Shown one piece after another: positions 54,940 to 63,544 of a stretch of 64,000 nucleotides of DNA; within the stretch, counting starts at the first letter, position 1, and each line of letters opens with the position of its first letter. Position numbers and translations under genes: made by a program. This DNA comes from an uncultured bacterium (GTDB taxonomy: Bacteria > Planctomycetota > UBA8742 > UBA2392). The DNA lies in the NCBI GenBank assembly GCA_938014885.1, contig CALLQI010000015.1, positions 136,530 to 200,529 on the forward strand, given 5' to 3'. A model generated the notes under the pieces. That model was not told the origin of the DNA and did no database searches. It was given only the letters and a program-made list of their open reading frames with translations.

Positions 54940-54977
54940 GTCCCGCCGCTTACGCGGGCGGGCTCTGATTTGCGCGA
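54940..54977 (+). repeat. REP-like palindrome, right copy
   Basis: GTCCCGCCGCTTACGCGGG...GGCTCTGATTTGCGCG forms the stem CCGC/GCGG around TTAC. Together with the inverted copy at 54480-54510 it brackets ~430 bp of word-repeat DNA, like a BIME or small TIR-bounded element. Confidence 0.75.
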
Positions 54978-54991
54978 GCGTGTGCTGAATG

Positions 54992-55020
54992 AAAAAGCCC
55001 CCGCGCGGGGCGGGGGCTTT
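54992..55020 (-). terminator. Intrinsic terminator of the rplM-rpsI operon
   Basis: On the minus strand AAAGCCCCCG and CGGGGGCTTT form a 10-bp stem around CCCCGCG and run into TTTTT, 14 nt after the rpsI stop. Confidence 0.92.
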
Positions 55021-55033
55021 GGGTTGGGCTGAT

Positions 55034-55432
55034 TTAGCGCTTGCTGAACTGGGTGCCACGGCGTGCGCCGCGCAGGCCGTACTTCTTGCGTTCCTTCATG
55101 CGGCTGTCGCGGGTGAGCAGGCTGACTTCCTTCAGCTTGGGCTCAAGTTCCTTGTTGACCTTGGTCAGGCAGCGCGAAATGCCGAGGCGAACAGCCTCAG
55201 ACTGTGCCTCAGGACCGCCGCCCTTGACGTTGGCGAACACGTCAAACTTGCCCAGCAGGTCGGTGATGGCAAACGGACGGCGCAGGTTCTGGCGCGCGCC
55301 GTGGCTGGTGAAGTATTCGTCGCCGGGGCGCTTGTTGATGGTGAACTGGCCGCTGCCGGCGCGCACGCGAACGCGCGCTACCGCTGTCTTGCGACGACCG
55401 AGGCCCCAGATGACTCCTGAAGTGTCTGCCAT
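55034..55432 (-). CDS. rpsI: 30S ribosomal protein S9
   Basis: 132 residues. GLGRRKTAVARVRVRAGSG at the start, a central GGGPEAQSEAVRLGISRCL segment and the C-terminal KERKKYGLRGARRGTQFSKR tail that reaches the P-site tRNA identify S9. Second gene of the L13-S9 operon, 54 nt after rplM. Confidence 0.98.
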   Translation of the reverse strand: MADTSGVIWGLGRRKTAVARVRVRAGSGQFTINKRPGDEYFTSHGARQNLRRPFAITDLLGKFDVFANVKGGGPEAQSEAVRLGISRCLTKVNKELEPKLKEVSLLTRDSRMKERKKYGLRGARRGTQFSKR

Positions 55433-55486
55433 GTGCTGTCTTCTCCGTAACTGATTCGCTGCCTGCGCCTGTTTCGCGGCCTGTAC

Positions 55487-55966
55487 TTACTTTGCGGCCA
55501 GCGCGGCCTTGCGTCCGTAGGTGATGGTCAGGGGCTTGGGCTGCTGCGCCACGTGCGGGTGCTCGCTGCCCAGGTAAATCTTCAGCTTCTTCAGCATGCC
55601 GCGGCCGAGCTTGGTCTTGGGCAGCATGCGGCGCACCGCAAGCATCACCACGCGCTCGGGGTCGGCAACCATCTGCTCTTCCATAGTAAGGGTACGCAGG
55701 CCGCCCGGGTAATCCGAGAATGACTGGTATTCCTTTTGCTTGCGCTTGCGGCCGGTCACCACGAACTTGTCGGCATTGAGGACAATGACGAAGTCGCCGG
55801 TGTCGGTGTGCGCGGTGTAGCCGGGCTTGTGTTTGCCCATCAGCAGCACCGCGATCTTGTTGGCCATGCGGCCGAGAGTCTGGCCCTGGGCGTCAACGAC
55901 GTGCCATTCCTGCTTGATCTCGCCCGGTTTGGCCTGGAAAGTCTTTTGGGATTGCGCGATGCTCAT
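55487..55966 (-). CDS. rplM: 50S ribosomal protein L13
   Basis: 159 residues, slightly longer than E. coli L13 (142). WHVVDAQGQTLGRMANKIAVLLMGKHKP, GDFVIVLNADK and RMLPKTKLGRGMLKKLKIYLGSEHPH are diagnostic. Start ATG 55966; the first 15 residues are an extension. Operon with rpsI. Confidence 0.98.
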   Translation of the reverse strand: MSIAQSQKTFQAKPGEIKQEWHVVDAQGQTLGRMANKIAVLLMGKHKPGYTAHTDTGDFVIVLNADKFVVTGRKRKQKEYQSFSDYPGGLRTLTMEEQMVADPERVVMLAVRRMLPKTKLGRGMLKKLKIYLGSEHPHVAQQPKPLTITYGRKAALAAK

Positions 55967-56176
55967 GCCTGTGCCTCTGCCTGTGTCCGTCTGAATCCGT
56001 CCAAGTCGGCCCCGGTGGCTGCCCCGCGAGCCGCTTCAAATGCAAGCTTCCGCCTCATTGGCGGAGGGGCAGGAACGGTAGCATCGAGTGAAGTGGTGTC
56101 AATACCGGGCGTTGCTATTGTGAGGTCGGTGCGAATAGGCTAGTTTGTTGCTCCCCGACAGGAATACAGGCCAATC

Positions 56177-56848
56177 ATGAAGTTCGACGCCCGCGTCGTT
56201 GGGTTGCCCAATCACTTGGCAATGGCGAAATCGCACCTGCCCAAGCAGGACTACGCGATGGAGCTTGCCAAAATGCAGGCTGCCGAAAAGCGCCTTTCCG
56301 AAAAACTGCCCAAGCAAAAACGCGAAGTCGCCGACTTCTTCAAGCGTAAACTCGATTGCATCAGCCACTTCCAATGCGACCGGTTTGATTTCCTGGCCCC
56401 GCTGTTCCAGTTCGCCACCTTTGTGGACGGCACCACCCCTGAAGAAGTCATCCGCGAAAACGCGTGGACCGGCAGCCTCAACATTGTGCTGCTTGGCACC
56501 GCGGATTCGATGATAGTCCCTTTTGACTTCCCTGTGCCGCTTGAGGTCAAGATCGACGGCCGCGCGCACCCATACATGCTGTGCAGCGGTGTACGCATGA
56601 AGTCGGAACTGAACACGCTGGACGAATACGTTGCCGTCGAACACACCCTGGGTGTGCGCCAGCTTGACGCCTTCGTCAGCCTCAGCCGTGAGGCCATGGC
56701 CAAGTTCGAAAAGGCCGAAGGCGTGGGCCGCCGTTTCTGGGCCAAGTGGGGCGTCATGGCCCTGCGCGGGCTGGTTGAGCGCGCACTGAAGAATCGTGTG
56801 CCCGTGATTCTGGACCCCAGCTTCGGCGACGTGCCCGCATCTGTTTAG
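56177..56848 (+). CDS. Uncharacterised protein, 223 residues
   Basis: Divergent from rplM. A Lys-rich helical N-region (LPKQDYAMELAKMQAAEKRLSEKLPKQK) is followed by an alpha/beta core (NIVLLGTADSMIVPFDFPVPLEVKIDGRAHPYML). No signal peptide or membrane segment. I do not recognise the family; coding is supported by length and codon bias. Its 3' end is 3 nt from the convergent BatA-like gene. Confidence 0.7.
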   Translation: MKFDARVVGLPNHLAMAKSHLPKQDYAMELAKMQAAEKRLSEKLPKQKREVADFFKRKLDCISHFQCDRFDFLAPLFQFATFVDGTTPEEVIRENAWTGSLNIVLLGTADSMIVPFDFPVPLEVKIDGRAHPYMLCSGVRMKSELNTLDEYVAVEHTLGVRQLDAFVSLSREAMAKFEKAEGVGRRFWAKWGVMALRGLVERALKNRVPVILDPSFGDVPASV

Positions 56849-56850
56849 CT

Positions 56851-58230
56851 TCACAGTGCAGCGTGCTTGCGCATGCCGACCACGGCCGCCGCAGCCGCAG
56901 CAATGCCTGCCACCAGCATCAGCCAATGTGAAATCTCGCGCGGTTGCGGTGTGGCCTTGGCCGTCTTCCAGCTTCCGCTTGGTTCAAAAGGCGCCGCAAA
57001 AGCTGCGCGGCGTGACGGCATGGGCGCTGCTTCGAGCGGCTCATAGCGCGGGGCGCTGCTGGGTCGCGCGCCGGTCAGTACGCCGATTGCATTGTCGAGC
57101 AACAGCGCCGCGGCCTCTACGGGTGCCTCCGAAAACGGGTCGCCTGCGAACTCGAGTACTTTGCCGTCGGGCGAAAGGCGCACAATGTCGCCCAGCGGCT
57201 CGCCACCGACGCTGGCCGTCAGCAGGCTGCGATACCCGGCCTCGGGCGCCAGTACGCGGCCGGATGCGCGCCAGTCAAAGTTCGCCATCGGCAGTTCGCT
57301 AAACAGCGCGTTATCGGGCACCCAGGCAAACTCGGCCCGGTCCAGGTTTGCGGGTTCACCGCGCAGGATGCGGATTGCCGGGCGCTGATCCCATGCCCCC
57401 AGCCACAGCGCCGGTTCACCGGGGTCAGGCTGCAGTGCAGCCAGCAGCGCCTTGTGCTGGCGGCCGGTCCAGTCCTCACCGACGCCGATGTGCAGGCCCT
57501 TGCGCGCGAGTTTGCGTGTTGTGCCCTCGCGGTCTTTGAGTGCGACGGTGGGGGATGTGCCGCGATACTCGTGCAGGCCGTCGCTTGAGCGCAGCCACTG
57601 CGCGCCTTCCAATTCAGGCGCTTCGCCCGACGCGCGCGCGAACACGAGCTCGCCCTCCGACCACAGCTCGTACACGACGCTCGGGCGCCTGGCGTCCAGG
57701 CGCGGCAGCACGCGGCCGATGCGGTCAGCCCCCGGCTGCGGCGCGCACAGAAACAGCAGGCGGCCGTCGGCGTCAGCGCTGCGAGCCTGGAACTGTGCCA
57801 GCTCCGACTCAAGCGTGCCCGCGGCGAGGGTTTCGGTTGCAAGCCCGGCGGAAGGCGGGCCCGGCATCCAGAACGTGAGTTCCGCATCCGGGCATTCGGC
57901 TTCCGCGCGCGCCCGCAGCTCGGCCAGTCCCGGGTTCGCGCCGCCCAGCGCCTCGATGAAGACGGCCACGCGCTCGCGCGGCTGGTATTGCGCCAACGCC
58001 GGCCGCGCGGCCCCGAATGCGCCTGCCATGGCAGCGGCCAGCAGCAGCCACAGCAGCGGCTCAAGCTTGCGGCGGCGTGACAGGGGCGGCGGCACCACGC
58101 CGCGTACCCGTTGCCACAGCAGCAGGCTGCCGACCACGACTTCGCGAGGGCGCGGGCTGCGCAGTGCCAGCAGCACCAGGATCGGTACTGCAATCAGCAG
58201 CAGCAGGGCGGGCCACGCAAGCAGGCTCAT
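56851..58230 (-). CDS. BatA-like inner-membrane protein
   Basis: 459 residues. The first ~85 are the BatA/aerotolerance N-terminal membrane module (LLAWPALLLLIAVPILVLLALRSPRPREV, a second helix LLWLLLAAAMAGAFGAARP). A degenerate von Willebrand A-like domain follows (ERVAVFIEALGG) but the DxSxS metal site is not visible. A C-terminal membrane helix (LMLVAGIAAAAAAVVGM) ends the protein. Start overlaps the DUF58 stop (ATGA), so both are translated together. Bat proteins usually work with MoxR ATPases, absent here. Confidence 0.8.
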   Translation of the reverse strand: MSLLAWPALLLLIAVPILVLLALRSPRPREVVVGSLLLWQRVRGVVPPPLSRRRKLEPLLWLLLAAAMAGAFGAARPALAQYQPRERVAVFIEALGGANPGLAELRARAEAECPDAELTFWMPGPPSAGLATETLAAGTLESELAQFQARSADADGRLLFLCAPQPGADRIGRVLPRLDARRPSVVYELWSEGELVFARASGEAPELEGAQWLRSSDGLHEYRGTSPTVALKDREGTTRKLARKGLHIGVGEDWTGRQHKALLAALQPDPGEPALWLGAWDQRPAIRILRGEPANLDRAEFAWVPDNALFSELPMANFDWRASGRVLAPEAGYRSLLTASVGGEPLGDIVRLSPDGKVLEFAGDPFSEAPVEAAALLLDNAIGVLTGARPSSAPRYEPLEAAPMPSRRAAFAAPFEPSGSWKTAKATPQPREISHWLMLVAGIAAAAAAVVGMRKHAAL

Positions 58231-59099
58231 GGCGCGGCCCCCGCCGGGATCAGCTTTTCGACCATCAGCCCGCGCAGGTCGGCGTCGCTGGCGCTTACGG
58301 CAAACACCCAGCCGTGGCGCAGCGCAAGCTGGCCGATCGCATCCAGGTGATCGGCCAGCGCCTTGCGATAGGCACCGACTGTTGACGCGTCAAGATCAAG
58401 CGGCAGCTGGGCCCCGGTTTCCGCATCGCGCAGGATCGCCGTGCCGCCTTTCTCGGGGGCAAGCTCATCGGGGTCAAGCTCGTGGGGGGCCAGCACCAGC
58501 AGCAGCGTGATCTCACAGCGTTTGGCCGACAGCGCGGTCAGCGGTTGCAGCCACTCCAGCGGCTCAAGCCCGTCGGTGATCACCAGCAGGTTGCGCGGTG
58601 TGCGCGGGCTTGCAGCAATGGCCTGCAGATCCGCGCCAATGCTGCCTTCGCGAAACCTCGCCTCGGCCCGCAGCGTCTCAAGCAGTTTGGGAAAGCGTGA
58701 GGGCCCCTCAACGGCCGCATTGCCCGCGACCGTGGCCGTGCCGCCGCCATCCAGTGCGAGATAGCCGAAGGCAGCGGCCACACGGCGCGCCAGCAAATAC
58801 TTGGCGGGGTTACCGACGGACATGCTGCGCGACCGGTCCACCAGCATGGTCAGGTGCTCAGACTTTTCGGCCTCAAACTCGCGCAGGTAAAAGCGCCCCA
58901 GGCGGCCATAGGCGTTCCAGTCCACGCGCCGCAGGTCGTCGCCGACGGCGTACGGTCGATGCCCGCGAAAGTCATGCCGCCCAGCGGTGCGGCCGCCGCG
59001 CAACCCCTCACCGGCTGATCCGCGAAGGCGCAACAAAGCGGCGCGCAGCGCCTCAAGCTGGCGTAAGAAGGAAGGCGGGAACAGGTCGTCGTCCGGCAT
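58227..59099 (-). CDS. DUF58-domain protein
   Basis: 290 residues with the DUF58 signature: GRTAGRHDFRGHRPYAVGDDLRRVDWNAYGRLGRFYLREFEAEKSEHLTML-like order, where VDRSRSM is the vWA-like Asp-x-Ser-x-Ser metal site. Expected to bind the BatA-like membrane protein encoded next to it and to assist a MoxR AAA+ ATPase (not in the window). First gene of the pair. Confidence 0.9.
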   Translation of the reverse strand: MPDDDLFPPSFLRQLEALRAALLRLRGSAGEGLRGGRTAGRHDFRGHRPYAVGDDLRRVDWNAYGRLGRFYLREFEAEKSEHLTMLVDRSRSMSVGNPAKYLLARRVAAAFGYLALDGGGTATVAGNAAVEGPSRFPKLLETLRAEARFREGSIGADLQAIAASPRTPRNLLVITDGLEPLEWLQPLTALSAKRCEITLLLVLAPHELDPDELAPEKGGTAILRDAETGAQLPLDLDASTVGAYRKALADHLDAIGQLALRHGWVFAVSASDADLRGLMVEKLIPAGAAP

Positions 59100-59247
59100 G
59101 TCATCGTAAGGTACCGCGAGGGCAGGGTTTCTGAACGCTGTTCACGGTTTATGGGTAACCGTTTTTCTGACCCGGCTGATGCTTCGTGTGCATTCTGAGT
59201 TGATAGCCGGACGCAAGCCCCCCCTGCGTCCGCGATGGGGGATTTCG

Positions 59248-60498
59248 ATGCGCGGGATGCCTGTCTTTGCACTTGGTTGTGCGCTGGCGCTGCTGCTGGC
59301 GGTTTCTGCGTTTTCTGACGAACCCGCGCGGGCGGCCGGGTTTGCCTGGGAAACCGATTACGCGGTGGCGCTCCAGCGTGCCAAGGATGAAGGCAAGCCG
59401 ATCTTCCTTGAGTTCCGCTGAGACCCGTGACGCGACTGCAAAGAGTTCGACGCCCAGTTGGCGCGTCCATCCGGCAAATCCCTGAAACTCCTGAGCCAGT
59501 ATGTCTGCGTGCGAATCACCGACCTGACTGTGGTTGATATTGGCCTGTTCGACTTCGACGCGGACGTGACGCTGTATTGCTTTGTGCTTAACGCCGACGA
59601 ACAGGTCTACCTGCGCTACGGCGGCCGCGACGACACATCGCCCGATGCCTACCTGAACGAGAAGTCGCTGCACGCGGCTCTCGAGAAGGGCCTTGATCTG
59701 CACGGCAAGTGGAAGGCCGGCGAATTGAAGTTGCCCGCGCGCCCCGCCGCCAAAAAGCCCGCCGACTACCCGTCGGTGAAGAGCGAAGTGATCGACCGCA
59801 AACAGTGCGTGCACTGCCACCACACCGGCAGCGGCAAGACCAAGCTGGCCGCAAGCAAGGGCACACTCGACAAGTTGAAGGACCTGTGGGTTTACCCTGA
59901 CGCCGCCAATCTGGGCCTTGAGCTTGATGCCGACACCGGCATTACCGTGGCAAAGGTCAAAGGCGTGGCCAAGGAAGCTGGTTTCAAGGCCAAAGACGAA
60001 ATCGTCAAAGTTACCGGCAACGCCGTCTACACCTGGGGCGACCTGCAGCAGCGCCTGCATGAAGTGCCGCATGACGCCACCAGCCTGAAGTTCACGGTCC
60101 GGCGCAAGGGCGCCGAGACTGAGCTTGAAGTGACGCTGCCCGAATGGTGGCGCGCGACACGCATCGAACGCCGCAGCTTCGTGCACGCGGCTGAGCCCTT
60201 CCCCGAGTTCTGGGGTCGTGAACTGACCGAGGACGAACGCCGCAAGTACGGCGTCAAGCCCGGCGAATTCGGCGCCGAAGTAACCAAGTTCTGGGTCAAA
60301 ACCAACGCGCAATCGGCGGGTGTCCAGGTCGGCGACATCATCTACGAAGTCGATGGCACCCGCAGTGCGCCCTACACCGGGCACCCGGCCCTTTGGGTTC
60401 GGTTGAATCGCAAGACCGGCGACACGATCAAAGTAAAGGTCCTGCGCGGCGACAAGAACCTTGAGTTCTCGTTCAAGTTGCGCGCCAAGGCTTGGTAG
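59248..60498 (+). CDS. Probable selenoprotein: exported thioredoxin-like UxxU, CxxCH and PDZ-domain protein
   Basis: Read through TGA codons at 59419 and 59428, one frame runs from ATG 59248 (GGGGG 6 nt upstream) for 416 residues. A signal peptide (VFALGCALALLLAVSAF) precedes a thioredoxin-like segment whose strand IFLEFR leads into U58-D-P-U61-R-D-C64-K-E-F-D, the position of CxxC. A CVHCHH motif (187-192) resembles a haem-c site, and two PDZ-like domains follow (~220-280 and 320-410). The residues between and after the TGAs are those expected of a thioredoxin active site, so the frame is not random. Both TGAs being Sec is inference; a double nonsense mutation is the alternative. Divergent from the DUF58 gene. 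Confidence 0.8.
59428..59466 (+). promoter_or_regulatory. Candidate bacterial SECIS hairpin at the second TGA
   Basis: ACGCG (59430-59434) pairs with CGCGT (59462-59466) and ACTG (59435-59438) with CAGT (59455-59458), leaving a 3-nt bulge (59459-59461) and a 16-nt apical loop containing unpaired G. Length and position, starting at the UGA, are like the fdhF SECIS. Supported only by eye. Confidence 0.5.
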
Positions 60499-60607
60499 GC
60501 GAGATTGCAAGCGGCTGGGCACCGCAGGGGCTGCCGAACGGGAAACGGCAGCCCCTTTCATTTCACGAACCGGCTTCGCACCATGGGCGCTGCACGGGGG
60601 CCTCGCC

Positions 60608-61189
60608 ATGAGCTACGACGGTTTCGCGCACAACCAGCTGATGATCCGGCGCAAGATCTTTGCCTTCCTTGGCCAGAAGTTTCACATCTACGCGCCCGAC
60701 GGCCGGCTGGTGTTCTACACCAAGCAAAAGGCCTTCAAGCTGAAGGAAGACATCCGCATCTTCACCGACGAGTCCATGACCACGGAGGTGCTGTGGATCC
60801 AGGCCCGCGCGATCATTGACTTCGGCATGACCTACGACGTGTACGACCAGCTCGCGCGCCAGAAGGTGGGGGCGCTTCGGCGCAATGGCATGAAAAGCAT
60901 CCTGCGCGATGAGTGGCACATCCTTGACGCGTACGACCAGCAGATCGGCACCATCCAGGAAGACAGCATGGGTCTTGCCTTGGTGCGCCGCTTCCTGAGC
61001 AACCTGATTCCGCAGAAGTTTCATGCCGATGTCGGCGGCTACCTGGTCATGAACTTCAGCCAGCGCTTCAACCCCTTCGTGCCCAAGATCGACCTCGACT
61101 TTACACCCGACGTCAACGGATATCTTGACCGCCGCCTCGGCGTCGCAGCCGGAGTCCTGCTGGCAGCCATCGAAGGCCGACAGGGCTAA
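60608..61189 (+). CDS. LURP-one-related/scramblase-like protein
   Basis: 193 residues from ATG 60608. The sequence follows the Tubby-like LOR fold: RKIFAFLGQKFHIYAPDGRLVFYTKQKAF, LWIQARAIIDFGMTYDVYD and VGALRRNGMKSILRDEWHILDAYDQQIG strands, then a C-terminal helix AGVLLAAIEGRQG. LOR proteins bind membranes or phosphoinositide-like lipids; the bacterial role is unknown. A longer in-frame start at 60461 is rejected because it overlaps the selenoprotein end. Confidence 0.75.
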   Translation: MSYDGFAHNQLMIRRKIFAFLGQKFHIYAPDGRLVFYTKQKAFKLKEDIRIFTDESMTTEVLWIQARAIIDFGMTYDVYDQLARQKVGALRRNGMKSILRDEWHILDAYDQQIGTIQEDSMGLALVRRFLSNLIPQKFHADVGGYLVMNFSQRFNPFVPKIDLDFTPDVNGYLDRRLGVAAGVLLAAIEGRQG

Positions 61190-61224
61190 GCAGCCGGCAC
61201 GCAGGAGCCGTCAGGCAGACAGAC

Positions 61225-61650
61225 GATCAGCCGCCAAGATCGCCAAGAGCCGCCAAGCACAGCACGTCTCAGCGTCTTGGCGCGAGACCGCAGTTGCCCT
61301 TGAACTAGAAAGGGCGTTGCCATGACTCGAGACCTGCCGGGGCTCTGCTGGTATCCGTGTCTATCCGTGTGAATCCGTGGTTAACCCGCCGTTGCAGTTC
61401 CGCGTGGGTCTGACGTTGTGGCTTGCGTACCCACGATGTTCGTCAGCGGCTTTGGAACCACAGGTGGACACGGGTAAACACGGCTGACAGCAACTGCAAT
61501 CTCGCGCAGAGACGCCGAGGCGCAGAGAAACGCGGGCAGTCCTTGGCGATTCTTGGCGCACTTGGCGGTCAATCTTTTGCCTCAGTTGCAGTTAAACCCA
61601 CATGCACCTGCCGTGCTTCGTGGCGCGTCGTGGTTCCAATGCGGTTGCGA
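61225..61650. repeat. Long word-repeat mosaic forming nested inverted repeats
   Basis: The 61190-61742 gap holds GCCAAG words (61232-61260) mirrored by CTTGGCG words (61541-61569). ATCCGTGT words (61351-61380) are mirrored by CCACAGGTGGACACGGGTAAACACGG (61459-61484). GCGTGGGTCTGACG-type and GCAGAGACGC words are also present. Words are shared with the 29.8 and 41.3 kb elements. No ORF is convincing. Confidence 0.75.
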
Positions 61651-61742
61651 TGTCTTGTTGCGCCCGGCAGCCAAACTCGAAGCGCGTGAAATCCTGATTC
61701 GCCTTTCGGCAAACATCGGCATCCCCTGTAGACTGGTGCCCG

Positions 61743-63530
61743 ATGCGTTGCATGACTCCTGCAATCCTCGCTGCCTGCACCGGCTTAATGGTGCTGCTGG
61801 CAATCCCGGCTCCGGCACCCGTCCGTGCTGAGGCCGCGCCGGACCCCGCACTGGCACTTTCTGCCCGCATCGACGCGCACATCGAAGCCGTGTGGAAGCG
61901 GGACGGCATCAAACCGGCCGAACGCAGCACCGACCAGGAGTTCCTGCGCCGCGTGTACTTCGACACCGTCGGCGTGCCGCCCACCCGCGCGGAAACACTT
62001 GCATTTCTTGAAGACACGGCCGCCAACCGCCGCGCGCGTCTCATTGAGTCGCTGCTGGCTGACCCGCGCTTTGGCGAGCATCTGGCCGATCGCTGGCTGC
62101 CGATCCTGCGCGAACGCGGCAACGACCTGGGTGAGTTGGGTGATTCAGCGGCCGACGTGATGGCCGTGTGGCTGGCGCGGCAGTTCAACGCAAACGTGGG
62201 CTTCGACCGCACGATCCGCGCGATGGTGACTGCCGAGGGCACGCTTTCAGCTAACCCCGCGGCGGGATATTACGCGCTGATGGGCTTTCCCGCGCCGGTG
62301 GCGGACATGGCCGGCCTCACGATCAAGCATTTTGGCGGGCGGCAGGTGCAATGCGCCGAGTGCCACGACCACCCGTATGAAAAGGACATCAAGCAGGCTG
62401 ATTTCGCGGGCATGGCTTCGTTCTTTTACCCGATCGAAACCAAGACCGACTTTTACGTGCAGCCGATTGACCCGGGCATCGCCACGCGGGCCTACGCGCC
62501 GCCGGCTTTGCTGAAGCAATATCGCGACTCGCCCGACCTGCCGCCGGAAGCCTTCACAGTCATCGACGACCTGATCCGATACAACGAGCCGAAACTGTTC
62601 GGCGACAAGGCGCTCAAGACGAAAGACACGAAAGTCTGGCGCACGATTTTTGCCGACTGGCTGCTGAGCCCCAAGAACGAAACCACTGGCCGCTATCTCG
62701 CCAATCGCTTCTGGAGTTTCCTGTTCGGCGCGGCGCTGCTTGAGCCCGTCGATGAATTCAACAGCATCAATGAAGCCAGCCACCCCGAACTGCTGGCCGA
62801 GCTCGGCAAGACCTTCTCGCGCACCTATGACGTGAAGCTGCTGTACCGTGCGCTGCTGAACAGCCGCGTGTACCAGCTTTCGGGCAAGCCGGTTGAAGGC
62901 GCGCAGCGCTGGCATCACGCAAGTGCGGCCGCGCGGCAACTGACGCCTGAGCAGCTGCTGGGTGCCCTGCTGCAACTGACTGAGGGCGACGCATTGCTGA
63001 AAGCGTTCGCGCGCCAGCACCAGAACAGCTACGCGAAGGTGAAGGCGTTCGCGCGCATCTCCGAGATGCAGAACCCCGATGCCAAGACTGAGGGCTACAG
63101 GCTGGATAAAGACCTGCTTGAGACCTACCTGAAGTACTTCGAAGAAATGCGCATGCCCTGGCAACTGCGCCGCGCCATGGCCGCGAAGTACCAGGCGCTG
63201 GCCCAGGACGACGAAATGGCGCGCAGTGACACGTTCAGCCTGAGTATCGACCAGGCGCTGGTGGTGCTGAACGGCGAAGTCACGCGCCGCCTCAGCGGCA
63301 GCACCAACGGCAGCCTCGTGTACGCCGTGATGCGCGACAACGACACCACGGCCAAGCGAGTAGACGCGATGTATCTCGCAATTCTCGCAAGGCGACCAAC
63401 CGACGCCGAACGCAAGCGAGCCGCCGACTACGTGGCCGAACAAGTAAGCCAGGGCCAGGCCGAACAGCGAGCCCTGGAAGACCTGTTCTACGCCTTGGTA
63501 AGCACCACCGAGTTCGCCACCAACCACTAA
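61743..63530 (+). CDS. DUF1549/DUF1553 planctomycete-type exported protein
   Basis: 595 residues with an N-terminal signal (ILAACTGLMVLLAIPAPAPVRA). The DUF1549 domain (~30-250) contains RRVYFDTVGVPPT, DRWLPILR and a CAECHDHPYEK motif, a CxxCH-like site. DUF1553 (~310-590) contains LANRFWSFLFGAALLEPVDEF and SHPELLAELGKTF...LLYRALLNSRVYQLS. Such pairs are found mainly in Planctomycetota and related phyla, often beside DUF1501 genes (none here). Function unproven. A second in-frame ATG (61752) is an alternative start. Confidence 0.92.
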   Translation: MRCMTPAILAACTGLMVLLAIPAPAPVRAEAAPDPALALSARIDAHIEAVWKRDGIKPAERSTDQEFLRRVYFDTVGVPPTRAETLAFLEDTAANRRARLIESLLADPRFGEHLADRWLPILRERGNDLGELGDSAADVMAVWLARQFNANVGFDRTIRAMVTAEGTLSANPAAGYYALMGFPAPVADMAGLTIKHFGGRQVQCAECHDHPYEKDIKQADFAGMASFFYPIETKTDFYVQPIDPGIATRAYAPPALLKQYRDSPDLPPEAFTVIDDLIRYNEPKLFGDKALKTKDTKVWRTIFADWLLSPKNETTGRYLANRFWSFLFGAALLEPVDEFNSINEASHPELLAELGKTFSRTYDVKLLYRALLNSRVYQLSGKPVEGAQRWHHASAAARQLTPEQLLGALLQLTEGDALLKAFARQHQNSYAKVKAFARISEMQNPDAKTEGYRLDKDLLETYLKYFEEMRMPWQLRRAMAAKYQALAQDDEMARSDTFSLSIDQALVVLNGEVTRRLSGSTNGSLVYAVMRDNDTTAKRVDAMYLAILARRPTDAERKRAADYVAEQVSQGQAEQRALEDLFYALVSTTEFATNH

Positions 63531-63544
63531 CCAGCCCGCACGTG

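Noticed and set aside
58227..59099. Complete MoxR-Bat-DUF58 operon
   Set aside because: Only the DUF58 and BatA-like genes are present; no MoxR ATPase or vWA protein with an intact metal site is in the window.
59179..59421. Two separate short ORFs (59179-59421 and 59458-60498) as independent genes
   Set aside because: They are in the same frame, with only TGA, Asp-Pro, TGA and a thioredoxin-like stretch between. Neither has a good start for the second part (TTG with no Shine-Dalgarno). A single recoded gene explains all of it better.
59419..59430. TGA codons as sequencing errors or pseudogene mutations
   Set aside because: Both hits fall exactly on the CxxC codons, with no frameshift or other stop in the gene. 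This remains the main alternative, but it is less likely.
61225..61650. CRISPR array
   Set aside because: Words are degenerate, short and mirrored; there are no uniform repeats with unique spacers and no cas genes.
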